Below, piece by piece: positions 8,525-17,250 of a stretch of 64,000 nt of DNA. The stretch lies in the NCBI RefSeq assembly GCF_017565765.1, contig NZ_JAGDYP010000003.1, positions 124,001 to 188,000 on the forward strand, in the 5' to 3' direction. Position 1 is the stretch's first letter, and each line of letters begins with the position of its first letter. This stretch comes from Capnocytophaga bilenii (GTDB lineage Bacteria; Bacteroidota; Bacteroidia; Flavobacteriales; Flavobacteriaceae). Below the pieces are notes generated by a model that had not been told where the DNA came from, made no database searches, and worked only from the letters and a program-made list of their open reading frames with translations. The position numbers and the translations under genes are program-made.

Positions 8525-10552
8525 ATGAACCTAAATACGAGTTTAAAAGGAAGATTGCGTAATACTAATTTACCAATCACTTATTCATTGTTTCCATTAT
8601 TTGAGGCAGTGGTAAACTCTATACATTCTATTGATATGTTGAAACAGGAGAAAGATAATTATAATGGAAAAATTATAATTAAAATACTCCGTTCTTCTCA
8701 TATGATCACTTATGAAGGGGTTGAAAATAATATTATTGGTTTTGAAATAATTGATAATGGTATAGGCTTCAATAAGAAAAATTATGATTCATTTAGAACT
8801 TTAGATTCTGAATTCAAAATAAATTTAGGTTGTAGAGGTATTGGTAGGTTGTTATGGCTCAAAGCGTATGATATTGTAAAGATAAAAAGTACATTTTTAG
8901 AAGATGGAAAAATATTTTTAAGAGAGTTTGACTTTAGTGCTGAAAGAGAAATCTTTAATGAAAAAACAGAAGAATCTTCAAAAACAGATATAAAGACAAG
9001 TGTTTTACTTTCAAATTTATCTCCTAAATATTATAAAAGTTTACCAAAGACTGTATCAACTATTGCAAGAGATTTGTTGGAACATTGTCTTTGGTATTTT
9101 ATAAGAGAGGGAGGAGCACCAGACATTATAATTCAAGATGGAAAAGATAATATTAAGTTACAAAATGAATTTGATTCTATGATGCTTAATGCTTCTGAAA
9201 AAGATAGTTTTACTTTAAAATCTCATATATTTGATATAATACATATCAAAATAAAATCTACTCAACAAAATAAACACTCTATTAATTATGCAGCAGCTGA
9301 TAGAGTAGTGAAAGAAGATACTTTATCAAGTAAAATAATACCTGGTTTATTTGGATTTCTCAATGAAAAAGAAGATAAATTTTCATATTTATGTTTTGTT
9401 ACTTCCTCTTTTTTAAATAATAATGTAAATCCTGAGCGATTAGGTTTTAATATTCCTGAAACATCTAATAATGGTCTTTATGATAAAGAAGAAATTACTT
9501 TTACAGAAATAAGAGAAAAAACAATAGAAAAAGTTAAGAATTACTTAGATCCTTTTTTGAAAGAAAATAAAGTAAATGGTTTAGATAGAGTTAAGAATTT
9601 CGTTGATACTAAGGCTCCACGATATAAACCTATCTTAAATAGAATATCTGAAGAAGATAAGATAGTAGATCCTAATATATCAGATAAAGATCTTGAAATT
9701 AAATTACATAATCATTTAGCTAGTATAGAGAGTGAGCTCATTGAAGAAGGACATAATATACTTATACCAAGTGTAGAAGATGAAAAAGATTACACTCAAA
9801 AAATAGAAAATTATTTATCTAAAGTAAGCGTTATCAAGCAATCTGACTTAGCAGGTTATGTAATGCACAGAAAAGTAATACTTGATTTACTCTCTAATGC
9901 TATAAATAAAAAGGAAGACGGGAAATATGTAAAAGAAGAAATAATACATAAACTTATAATGCCAATGCAAACTACATCAGAAGATATTTTTTCTGAAGAA
10001 AGTAATTTATGGCTTATAGATGAACGTTTAGCTTTTCATAACTATTTAGCTTCAGACAAAACACTCAATTCAATGCCTATAACAGGTTCAGAAGAAAACA
10101 AAGAACCGGATCTATTTGCTTTAAATATCTATGATAACCCATTGCTTGTTAACAATGGAAAAACACCTCCTCTTGCTTCTATCACTATTATAGAAATTAA
10201 AAGACCTATGCGAAATGATTTTAAAGAGGGAGAAGATAAGAATCCTATAGAACAAGTGTATGGCTATTTAAAAAGGATAAGAAAAGGTAATGTTTCTACC
10301 TTTAATGGGAGACCTATTCCAGACTCTGGCAATATTCCAGCCTTTTGTTATATTATTTGTGATATCACCCCTTCTCTATTTGATAAATGTGAAAATAGTG
10401 GATTGGAAATAACTTCTGATAAAATGGGCTTTTTTGGTTTTAATAGAAGTCTTAATTGTTATATAGAAATTATTTCATATGATAGATTATTAAATATGGC
10501 TAAAGAAAGAAATAAAGCTTTCTTTGATAAATTAGGTTTACCTTCTACATAA
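8525..10552 (+). CDS. GHKL ATPase fused to PD-(D/E)XK-like nuclease domain
   Basis: A 675-residue protein. The N-terminus is an HSP90/MutL-type ATPase: N-box EAVVNSIHS at 27-35, DNGIGF at 77-82 and a glycine lid GCRGIGRLLWLKAY at 102-115. The middle is helical and charged. The C-terminus carries a nuclease-like pattern: EPDLF with D529, IIEIKRP with E557 and K559, and a downstream QVYGYLKRI with Q577, as in PD-(D/E)XK enzymes. ATPase plus nuclease in one stand-alone, markedly AT-rich gene between leuS and a toxin-antitoxin operon suggests an anti-phage or anti-plasmid role. This is inference; I cannot match it to a named defence system. Confidence 0.75.
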   Translation: MNLNTSLKGRLRNTNLPITYSLFPLFEAVVNSIHSIDMLKQEKDNYNGKIIIKILRSSHMITYEGVENNIIGFEIIDNGIGFNKKNYDSFRTLDSEFKINLGCRGIGRLLWLKAYDIVKIKSTFLEDGKIFLREFDFSAEREIFNEKTEESSKTDIKTSVLLSNLSPKYYKSLPKTVSTIARDLLEHCLWYFIREGGAPDIIIQDGKDNIKLQNEFDSMMLNASEKDSFTLKSHIFDIIHIKIKSTQQNKHSINYAAADRVVKEDTLSSKIIPGLFGFLNEKEDKFSYLCFVTSSFLNNNVNPERLGFNIPETSNNGLYDKEEITFTEIREKTIEKVKNYLDPFLKENKVNGLDRVKNFVDTKAPRYKPILNRISEEDKIVDPNISDKDLEIKLHNHLASIESELIEEGHNILIPSVEDEKDYTQKIENYLSKVSVIKQSDLAGYVMHRKVILDLLSNAINKKEDGKYVKEEIIHKLIMPMQTTSEDIFSEESNLWLIDERLAFHNYLASDKTLNSMPITGSEENKEPDLFALNIYDNPLLVNNGKTPPLASITIIEIKRPMRNDFKEGEDKNPIEQVYGYLKRIRKGNVSTFNGRPIPDSGNIPAFCYIICDITPSLFDKCENSGLEITSDKMGFFGFNRSLNCYIEIISYDRLLNMAKERNKAFFDKLGLPST

Positions 10553-10810
10553 TTTTCAAACATATCTAAACTATAATATTAGGCTTTTTAATAGAACTAT
10601 ACAAAAACTTTCTAATGAGTTTTTTCTTTTAAGCTATTGCTAAGTAATCATTTTTCTAAATATTTTACCTTTTTATACTTTAAACGTGTTTAAACTTTTT
10701 TGAGGAACTCGGAGATAAACCCTAATAGGAGTATTCCAATCCAAGTTATATCAAGATACTCATATCTCATTATCAAATCTGTTTATTCATTTTTGACTGT
10801 TTTTTAATTA
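10553..10810. other. AT-rich intergenic stretch
   Basis: Between the GHKL gene stop and the gene relic at 10811. I see no open frame, RNA gene or clear hairpin terminator, only T-rich runs. Confidence 0.4.
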
Positions 10811-11003
10811 TCATTTAAACGATTCCTTTTTCAATGTATTACAAAGTTTGCCTTGTACAGGTTTACGTATTTGGGCAAATTGCTGAGGGGCTAACTCTAA
10901 GATGTTGCGGTGAAAAGAATAATGATGGTTATACTCCATATAAGGGTGGGAGAAATTGAAAGCCTTTTGTAAAATAGTAACATTCGAGGTGTTGTCATAA
11001 AAT
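10811..11003 (-). pseudogene. C-terminal relic of an unidentified gene
   Basis: An open minus-strand frame runs from the end of hipT into GIIEFYDNTSNVTILQKAF, then HPYMEYNHHYSFHRNILELA and a basic tail before TGA. It has no start codon of its own and overlaps the hipT stop region, so it is the 3' end of a gene whose front is missing. The protein family is not recognised. Composition is like normal coding DNA, unlike the T-rich flank. Confidence 0.5.
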
Positions 11004-11007
11004 TCAA

Positions 11008-11946
11008 TTATACCACAAATGAATTAGAAAATTTGGCAATTATTAAATCGGAGTATTGTTTTTTCATTTCAGCAGAAAGAAAACTACGTTCAATCCACTG
11101 TTGCCAAGTGGGGAGTATTTTGACAAATCGTTGGTAAATGGCAGCTACTGTTTTTTCGTTTATTTGTAAGGACTTTGCCAGAGTATCAAAATCAGTACGT
11201 TTGAGACGGTTTTTCTTACCATTGATAGTAAGTGCACTTTCTTCTTCATCAGGAAGTACTAAAAGAGTACTAAGCAAATCGTAAGCAGGACTGAGCTCAT
11301 ACTGCCCTAAGGTGTTTTCAATAAGAGCATAGTTCTTTAGATGCATATCGGTATTCCCTGTCAGGTAGCAAAAGAGAATCAACTCAAAAAGGCGTTGCTG
11401 TTCGTAGCCTTTGTTGGTGGTAAATTGTCGTACTAACTTACCTATTTTCTCTACTGACCCTCTGTATTTGTGTTCTGTAAGCGTTTCGGATAGCTGACAG
11501 AAATCTTCTACAGCTATTTTTTGTCCGTTCTGCCTATCAAATCGGCGTGTAATATAGGCTAATTCGCCTGAAGAAAGACGAATAAGTGAATGCGCTGCAG
11601 TGCGTATGCCTGCTATTTCGGCTAAATGCATTGTAAGGTCTTCGTTTTCGGGTAGGCAAGGGTATTGTTCTGAAGGAGGCTTCAGTATATAATCGCCATA
11701 AAGACCTACTAAAGTAAGGCGCGGGGTTTCATTTTTTGTTTTTTCTAACTGTAATGATAATTTTGGTTGTACCCCTGTAACAGCTATACTCCTTACGATG
11801 ATTTCTTTGGCAAGGGTTTCTAATTGTTCTTTGTTTAAAGTCAATAATGGGGGGGTAGCACTTCCGAAAAACTGTTTGCTACAAGCCTTATGAAAGTCAG
11901 TTTCATTGGCATTTAATTCTTTATAACAATATAAACACTTAGACAT
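11008..11946 (-). CDS. hipT: HipT-like kinase toxin (HipA C-lobe protein)
   Basis: A 312-residue HipA-family Ser/Thr kinase. It begins with a putative zinc-binding CLYCYKE...HKACSKQFFG segment, then SIAVTGVQPKLS at 53-64 (glycine-rich loop region), YILKP with K89, the catalytic GNTDMHLKN at 197-205 (D200) and the metal-binding SPAYDLLS at 219-226. It lacks HipA's N-terminal subdomain 1, which is encoded by the next gene upstream. In HipBST systems such short kinases phosphorylate tryptophanyl-tRNA synthetase; here the target is inferred. Its start overlaps the hipS stop by 8 bp, implying translational coupling. Confidence 0.88.
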   Translation of the reverse strand: MSKCLYCYKELNANETDFHKACSKQFFGSATPPLLTLNKEQLETLAKEIIVRSIAVTGVQPKLSLQLEKTKNETPRLTLVGLYGDYILKPPSEQYPCLPENEDLTMHLAEIAGIRTAAHSLIRLSSGELAYITRRFDRQNGQKIAVEDFCQLSETLTEHKYRGSVEKIGKLVRQFTTNKGYEQQRLFELILFCYLTGNTDMHLKNYALIENTLGQYELSPAYDLLSTLLVLPDEEESALTINGKKNRLKRTDFDTLAKSLQINEKTVAAIYQRFVKILPTWQQWIERSFLSAEMKKQYSDLIIAKFSNSFVV

Positions 11947-12268
11947 TATTTTCTGTTTTTGGTATTACTGATACGCATCCTATACAATCTTTGCACATAG
12001 CCAAAAGTAGCGCAAATCGGTCGCGGGGATTGAGTTTCCAATTGTCAGTGGCAATTTGCAGCAGCCAGCCTTCGGGTATGAGTCCGTCAAAAAAAGGGAA
12101 AAGTATACTGCTGTGGTAAGGAGCTTCCTGTAAGGGTAGGGTAAGGCTGATAGGCTTGGCTTGTGGCTGTGCCAAATAATGCTCATCATATATAAAGTGA
12201 TACCCCTCCTCGTCTTCGGTGAGGAGTCCTGCTAATTGATTTTTGTAATATATGTCGGCTTTTTTCAT
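11939..12268 (-). CDS. hipS: HipS-like protein (HipA N-terminal subdomain)
   Basis: A 109-residue protein equal to the HipA N-terminal subdomain 1: GLLTEDEEGYHFIYDEHYL, PISLTLPL, PFFDGLIPEGW and LNPRDRFALLLAM are its characteristic strands. In known HipBST modules this small protein, not HipB, neutralises the kinase. Gene order B-S-T, the 4-bp overlap with hipB and 8-bp overlap with hipT match that arrangement. The C-terminal CKDCIGCVSV keeps the usual DCIGAVSV motif with Cys for Ala. Confidence 0.87.
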   Translation of the reverse strand: MKKADIYYKNQLAGLLTEDEEGYHFIYDEHYLAQPQAKPISLTLPLQEAPYHSSILFPFFDGLIPEGWLLQIATDNWKLNPRDRFALLLAMCKDCIGCVSVIPKTENNV

Positions 12269-12465
12269 TTCTCAACAAGGGTTATTACCCCTACTTCGGC
12301 ACCAAAGAGGGCTAATACTTGATTTACTTTATCTAAACGCAGGGTGCTTTTGCCTTGCTCTAATTCGCGTACAAAGCGCAAACCTACTCCTGCACGCATT
12401 GCTAGTTCGGTTTGTGTGAGTTTTAGCTGCTTGCGCCTTTCCTTTACAAAAGAAGCTATGTTCAT
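12265..12465 (-). CDS. hipB: HipB-like XRE-family regulator
   Basis: A 66-residue helix-turn-helix protein: VKERRKQLKLTQTELAMRAG and VGLRFVRELEQGKSTLRLDK form an XRE-type HTH close to HipB. It would bind the three operator copies found 22-121 bp upstream of its start and repress the hipBST operon. The ATG at 12465 is the first gene of the operon. The short form is just the HTH plus a small dimerisation strand (EVGVITLVEK). Confidence 0.88.
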   Translation of the reverse strand: MNIASFVKERRKQLKLTQTELAMRAGVGLRFVRELEQGKSTLRLDKVNQVLALFGAEVGVITLVEK

Positions 12466-12486
12466 AATGGGAAAATTACTAATGAG

Positions 12487-12586
12487 TATACCTTTTCGGG
12501 TACAAAGATACGTATTTTCATTAAATATATACCTTTTCGGGTATAAAAATGTATTTTTTTATAGAAAGTATACTCTATCGGGTGTA
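12487..12586 (-). promoter_or_regulatory. Triple HipB operator array, 41-bp period
   Basis: Three copies of an 18-bp motif, tataccttttcgggtaca at 12487, tataccttttcgggtata at 12528 and tatactctatcgggtgta at 12569, begin exactly 41 bp apart (about four helical turns). Each contains inverted half-sites TACC and GGTA. They lie immediately upstream of hipB and run into the 3' end of the next gene, and are the obvious binding sites for HipB. Confidence 0.82.
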
Positions 12587-13030
12587 GAAAAGATCTCTAT
12601 ACAAATTTACAATTACGGAAAATGTGCATCCTTGAAAGCTGTTTCCTTCTTTAAACGGCAAGGAGTACCCCCAATAAAATTCGATGGAATTGATGAGCGT
12701 AATGCCTACGCGGGGTGTTATGGCTTCGGTGTTTAGTGAAACGCCTACTCCTACCGGTAAAATAAAAAAAGCATCTGCTCCTACTTCGGGAATTATTTTC
12801 CAGCTGTCTGGTTTTCCTATCTGTGCTCCTGCGTATACTTTGGCTCCTATCGCAGCTAAGCCACTGCGGTCTACTTCGGTGCTATTGAGTGAGGCGCCTA
12901 TAAAGACAAAGCTGCGGCTGCCATTGGTGCGTGTGTAGGCGGTGCGTACGCCCCATTTGTCGAGGGGTTCCATTAGTTGTGCCTTTGCCCACAAAGGCAA
13001 TAACAATAATAAAGATATTAATAATTTCAT
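12575..13030 (-). CDS. Small outer-membrane beta-barrel-like protein
   Basis: A 151-residue protein with a clear signal peptide (MKLLISLLLLLPLWAKA, cleavage near AKAQL). The rest alternates hydrophobic and polar residues with glycine turns (FVFIGASLNS, GVGVSLN, ITPRVGITLINS) as in small outer-membrane barrels. No family is recognised. Its 3' end overlaps the third HipB operator, so transcription of this gene could interfere with repression of hipBST. Confidence 0.65.
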   Translation of the reverse strand: MKLLISLLLLLPLWAKAQLMEPLDKWGVRTAYTRTNGSRSFVFIGASLNSTEVDRSGLAAIGAKVYAGAQIGKPDSWKIIPEVGADAFFILPVGVGVSLNTEAITPRVGITLINSIEFYWGYSLPFKEGNSFQGCTFSVIVNLYRDLFYTR

Positions 13031-13123
13031 AAAACGCCTGATTTTTGTAAATTTTCAGGGCAAAAATAAGTATATTTTTTGATTATAAAAAAATATTATA
13101 TAAGATATAAACATATTTTTTAT

Positions 13124-13131
13124 TATCTTTG
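13124..13131 (+). promoter_or_regulatory. -7 box TATCTTTG upstream of lipoprotein gene
   Basis: TATCTTTG fits the Bacteroidota -7 consensus and lies 33 bp before the ATG of the lipoprotein at 13164, in an AT-rich divergent intergenic region. Confidence 0.5.
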
Positions 13132-13163
13132 TCCCGATATTCACTTTTAAAATAAAAACAAAT

Positions 13164-13952
13164 ATGAAAAAACGTATTTTATCGGCACTTGTTGCCACAG
13201 CTTTATGTCTTTTCTCTTGCGGAAAAGATGATGACAATGGTAGTAGTACTTCGCTTAAAGGTGATTGGTATATCCATACTATGTACAACCTAAAACAAAG
13301 TATAAATGAATACAATTGGTATACTCCCAATCAATGTTCAAAACGAACTGTATTTGAAATCTCTGACAACCAGCTGAAGCACAAACGGGTATATGAAGAT
13401 AATTCTACTTGTAAAGAAGACTTTAAGTATTACGATTACACCGCTTCTAACAGCGCTTTTCATTTGACTATAACGGCTGATTCTCCTAAAGGCTACAAGG
13501 GACAAACAGCTACTATCAATTATGAAATGAAAAACAAAGAGCTCATACTGCGTTTCCTAAATGATAAAGGTAATGATGAAACATTGATTCTTCATAAGCG
13601 GGGCGTAGATTATAGTCACTTAGACCCCTTTGTAGGTTATTGGAGACTTACCAAAGTACAATTGAAGAGCGGTAAGACTATAAAAGAATTTAAGGCGGGT
13701 ATTCCTGCTTGCTTTAGAGGTGATATTGTAGCAAGTACAATTGGTTTTACCATATACTACAGGTTATCAGATGACGGTGTGAAATGTGGTGATGAAGAAA
13801 GAAAAACCTTTGCTTGGGCAAGAGAAGGCAATACGTATTACAACGTTTCTAACGGACAAAAAGTACCTATTCCGTTTAGCTTTAGCGATGATAAACAAAC
13901 TCTTTTCTTTGGCAACACAAATACTATTTTGGTATTTCAAAAACAATGGTAA
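13164..13952 (+). CDS. Lipoprotein, lipocalin-like, two repeats
   Basis: A 262-residue exported lipoprotein: signal MKKRILSALVATALCLFSC with lipobox LFSC, then the acidic GKDDDNG that in Bacteroidota often directs surface display. The mature part has two similar halves, each starting with a W-rich strand (LKGDWYIHTMYNLK and FVGYWRLTKVQLK), as in lipocalin-like DUF domains. Function unknown. A strong hairpin terminator follows immediately. Confidence 0.75.
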   Translation: MKKRILSALVATALCLFSCGKDDDNGSSTSLKGDWYIHTMYNLKQSINEYNWYTPNQCSKRTVFEISDNQLKHKRVYEDNSTCKEDFKYYDYTASNSAFHLTITADSPKGYKGQTATINYEMKNKELILRFLNDKGNDETLILHKRGVDYSHLDPFVGYWRLTKVQLKSGKTIKEFKAGIPACFRGDIVASTIGFTIYYRLSDDGVKCGDEERKTFAWAREGNTYYNVSNGQKVPIPFSFSDDKQTLFFGNTNTILVFQKQW

Positions 13953-13956
13953 TAAA

Positions 13957-13985
13957 AAAACGTGGGATATCCCACGTTTTTTTTA
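13957..13985 (+). terminator. Rho-independent terminator
   Basis: Stem aacgtgggatatcccacgtt with a perfect 10-bp self-complementary core followed by eight T residues; A residues on the other side make it usable from both strands for the two convergent lipoprotein genes. Confidence 0.85.
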
Positions 13986-14013
13986 TACATTAACTAGCAA
14001 CTTGTAGGTTGCT

Positions 14014-14640
14014 TTATTCTCTTTCTGACATATTATCGCTGTCGAACCAAATGCGGGTACCCCCTACTGGCATTAGGGTATTGAGAGGGTCATTCTTTTC
14101 TAATAAATAAAAAGCATACTTGAAGTTCTTAATGCCTTGTGCGGTGATTTCTCCTGAAATGACAGCTAACTGTTTGTAGCTGGCACTTATAGAGTTATCT
14201 TCACCTTCAAAAGCCATATAAGCGGTGAATTTATTCTCACTACCCGAAATAATAGTGCCTTTGCCTATCGCTTTATCATTACTTAAGAAATCGAGGTTTT
14301 GGTAGTCCGTTTTTATTTTTACGCCTTGTTGGTCGTAGAAACGATAGGTATAACCTGTTATCTGATAGCCTACAACATACTGATTATCGGGTACATCAGT
14401 AAAAGCTAACTCGAACGGAGTTATATTGAAAGTACCTTCAATATTAGGAGGGGTAGTACCGGTATGTATGACCATACCGCTCGCTTCTAATTTTCTTAGA
14501 ATTTTATCAGAAATGATGCTTTTGACCTCCTTGGGTAGGTTCTGATATTTTGTGCTTTCTTCGCTCTCTGATTTAGAGCAAGAGGCTGTAGCCAATAGGG
14601 AAAAAACGCCCATAACAAAGTAATAAATGTTCTTTTTCAT
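14014..14640 (-). CDS. Lipoprotein of unknown function
   Basis: A 208-residue lipoprotein: MKKNIYYFVMGVFSLLATASC gives a signal with the lipobox TASC, then an S/E-rich linker (SKSESEEST). The remainder is beta-rich (FNITPFELAFTD, YVVGYQITGYTYRFYD). No known family seen. It is convergent with the preceding lipoprotein gene and shares its bidirectional terminator. Confidence 0.72.
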   Translation of the reverse strand: MKKNIYYFVMGVFSLLATASCSKSESEESTKYQNLPKEVKSIISDKILRKLEASGMVIHTGTTPPNIEGTFNITPFELAFTDVPDNQYVVGYQITGYTYRFYDQQGVKIKTDYQNLDFLSNDKAIGKGTIISGSENKFTAYMAFEGEDNSISASYKQLAVISGEITAQGIKNFKYAFYLLEKNDPLNTLMPVGGTRIWFDSDNMSERE

Positions 14641-14928
14641 AGTTTTTTATTTTTTAATTTTTGGCGCAAAATTACGAATAAAAAGCAAAACTACAAAAAA
14701 TAATGTAATTAGCTCATACAAAGAGGATTAATTTTTTGACAGGAAGATAAGAGAAGACAGAGTCTTAGATGTTTTAGATAGTTTTTTTCAAAATTAGGTT
14801 TCTAAATCGTTACCTACCATACTGAAAAATATTTTTTATTAATAGGTTATATTTCAGTGTTTTACACCTTTTTTCATATTGTACAGTAACTTGATAAAAA
14901 GTACTTTCGCAAATTAAAAAATTAGAGT
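14641..14928. other. Intergenic region left of the integrase
   Basis: AT-rich; no gene. Contains tctaaatcgttaccta at 14801-14816, which recurs with two mismatches as actaaatcattaccta at 25559-25574 on the far side of the arsenic cluster, a possible pair of att sites, and a weak promoter-like TACTTTCG just before the integrase. Confidence 0.4.
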
Positions 14929-16164
14929 ATGAAAAAAGTAAAACGCTCAACCTTTAAGGTATTGTTTTACCTTAAAAAGAATGCCCCAAAGAAGAACGGT
15001 AAGGTTGCTATTATGGGGCGTATTACCATTGACAATCAGGTAGCTCAGTTTAGTACCAAACTTGAAATCCTTCCACAGAAATGGGATTTGAAATATGGCA
15101 GGGTAACAGGTAAAACAGAAGAAGCTACCCAACTCAATCGCAAGCTAGAAGAGATCCGTTCACGTATGGTTACTCATTATGAGGAACTGATGAAGTACGA
15201 GGGAGTGGTTACTGCTCAGAAGCTAAAAGCTACTTTCTTGGGTATAGGAGTAATGGAAGATTCCTTGCTAAAAGTCTATGAGAATTTCAAAGAAGGCTTT
15301 GCCTTGATGGTAGAAAAAGGTGTTAGAAGTTACAGCACTCTTAACAAATATGAGAATGTATATACTCATTTGAGCGAGTTTATCCAGTATAAATACCGCA
15401 GAAGTGATATTTCTTTCAAAGAGCTTACAGAAGACTTTATCAACGATTTTGATTTCTATCTTAGAGTTAATAAAAGTCTTACTCACAACACAATATGGGT
15501 TTATATGATGCCCCTTTGTAAAATGGTAGAAATAGCCATAGACAAAGGAATTATCTATCGCAATCCTTTTAAGAATTATATAAGTTCTATGGAGGAGAAA
15601 GATAGAGGCTATTTGCTTAGAGAGGAAGTAGAAACTCTTTTACAATATCACCCTAAGAGTGCTTCTGCTGAATTAGTACGAGACCTATTTGTTTTTAGTT
15701 GCTTTACAGGCTTCTCTTATATTGATATCAAACAACTTAAAAGAAGCCACTTACAATCGTTCTTTGACGGCAACAAATGGCTTATCAAACGCCGTCAGAA
15801 ATCTGATGTGCCCTGTAATGTACGTCTGTTGGATATAGCCGAGAAAATTATTGAAAAATATGAAGGTACGACTCGTACAGAGGCATTGTTTCCTACACCC
15901 TCCAATGCTAATTGCAACCTCTTAATCAGAAAGATGATGAAAGATTGTAACATCATTCGTGAAAAACCCATTTCATTTCACTGGGCACGCCATACCTTTG
16001 GTACTCTGTTCTTAACAGAAGGGGTTCCCTTGGAAAGTGTTAGTAAGATGATGGGACATAAGAATATCAAAACTACCCAGATTTATGCTAAAATCACCAA
16101 TGAGAAAATCAGCAAGGATATGGAAATTGCTGCCGAACGATTAAAGAATTTAAAGATAGGATAG
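14929..16164 (+). CDS. Tyrosine-type site-specific integrase
   Basis: A 411-residue tyrosine recombinase of the Bacteroidota conjugative/mobilisable-element type. An N-terminal arm-binding and SAM-like core-binding domain (to about residue 210) is followed by the catalytic domain: R in FSCFTGFSYID context, K in RRQKSD, HWARHTFGT with the H-x-x-R pair, then GHKN and the nucleophile Y in TTQIYAKI near residue 384. Such integrases insert elements at a fixed att site. Here it probably moved the arsenic cluster to its right; no mobilisation protein is intact in the window. Confidence 0.9.
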   Translation: MKKVKRSTFKVLFYLKKNAPKKNGKVAIMGRITIDNQVAQFSTKLEILPQKWDLKYGRVTGKTEEATQLNRKLEEIRSRMVTHYEELMKYEGVVTAQKLKATFLGIGVMEDSLLKVYENFKEGFALMVEKGVRSYSTLNKYENVYTHLSEFIQYKYRRSDISFKELTEDFINDFDFYLRVNKSLTHNTIWVYMMPLCKMVEIAIDKGIIYRNPFKNYISSMEEKDRGYLLREEVETLLQYHPKSASAELVRDLFVFSCFTGFSYIDIKQLKRSHLQSFFDGNKWLIKRRQKSDVPCNVRLLDIAEKIIEKYEGTTRTEALFPTPSNANCNLLIRKMMKDCNIIREKPISFHWARHTFGTLFLTEGVPLESVSKMMGHKNIKTTQIYAKITNEKISKDMEIAAERLKNLKIG

Positions 16165-16878
16165 CTTCTCAGTGTCTTTTAAAAATTAGAAATCCATTGA
16201 TAATATTTCAAAAAGAGATGTGTCAATGGATTTTTTTGTTGCCTTACAAAAAGCTATCTCACAAAGATAAGAGTGTTATTAAGACTTACCTATTTTCCCT
16301 GTTTTAAACACTTAAGGCACGTAATGGCGGTTCGTTGTTCGAGTGCAAAGGTATTTCTGTGTTCTTAACGCTTCTTGCAAGGTCAAGCCCGATGGGTTTT
16401 CAAAAAATCTCCAGCCCTTGTCCGTTGTCCTGAGGGTAGTATTTTTTTGAAAAACCTTGCAGAAGCTAAACACAGACCTTTTATGGCACTCGAAACGAAA
16501 CCAGCTCATTCCGACCTTTAAGCGAATAAAAAAAATGTCTAATATGAGAAAAATGCCGCTTCTTACAGATTGTTTTTTGAAACGAATACCGCTTTTCCTC
16601 CCATTGTCGAATAAAAATTTCAAACTATGTAGCTACCTAATTACGTTTTTACCTTCGTACATACTTGCTTGCTTTGATGCGTGAATGCAAAGTAATGTAC
16701 AAATATACATATAGCTTTACATAGAATTGTAAATAACTCTGTAAGTAAGTGATTAAATATATTGCTAATATGCCCTAAATCACTTTATGAGCTTGTAATA
16801 TTTATCTTCTTTTCTTATGGTTAATTAAAATTTGACCTTTAGGGAGAATTTTCTGTTCACCGGAACAGAGCAAGTTGT
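16165..16878. other. Non-coding region behind the integrase
   Basis: About 700 bases without a convincing gene. A minus-strand promoter-like box (TACCTTTG, as caaaggta) lies near 16343. The open frames present lack start context and family resemblance. The region looks like decayed conserved intergenic sequence of a Bacteroidota integrative element. Confidence 0.45.
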
Positions 16879-16917
16879 GTTTTGAGGCACGCATTAGGCG
16901 TGTAGGCACCTCAAAAC
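16879..16917. other. Nested hairpin, possible transfer-origin or leader relic
   Basis: Outer arms gttttgagg (16879-16887) and cctcaaaac (16909-16917) enclose an inner hairpin cacgc-attag-gcgtg. Perfect 9-bp and 5-bp stems stand out in an AT-rich non-coding area near an integrase. An oriT or attenuator of the parent element is possible but unproven. Confidence 0.45.
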
Positions 16918-17010
16918 CACTTGCCCTTGCAGGGAGCTTAAAACACACTCCGAAGTCGTGGTTTTTTACTTTTATATTTTTATTGTATTAAACTAAACGA
17001 CAAAAAAAAG

Positions 17011-17170
17011 GGGCTGTCTAAAAAGTTTTGATTTGTGAGGGCGAATTGCCTTTCGCTCCTACAAGGGAAGCAAAAGTTATTGATTGTTAGTCTAATCATT
17101 TTACTAAAGTCTTGGACTTTTTCAAAATGTGAGAGGCAATCATACTTTTGAAGACTTTTTGGACAGCCTC
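17011..17170. mobile_element. MITE-like element, diverged copy
   Basis: Ends gggctgtctaaaaagttttg and, in inverted orientation, gaggctgtccaaaaagtctt resemble the terminal repeats of the IS1182-family element at 21071-22923. The interior carries the gtgagggcgaattgcc motif shared with the MITEs at 34476 and 59423. It is more decayed than those copies. Confidence 0.65.
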
Positions 17171-17250
17171 ATGCCAGAAACGTTAGAAACAAACATTTCC
17201 AGCACCAAGCCTTTTTACGATAAAGTTAGATTAGGACTTTTGCCCTATTG

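Noticed and set aside
16312-16684. Opposed open frames of 75-103 codons behind the integrase
   Set aside because: No family resemblance, no start context, cysteine- and arginine-rich composition typical of non-coding DNA; more likely element intergenic sequence.
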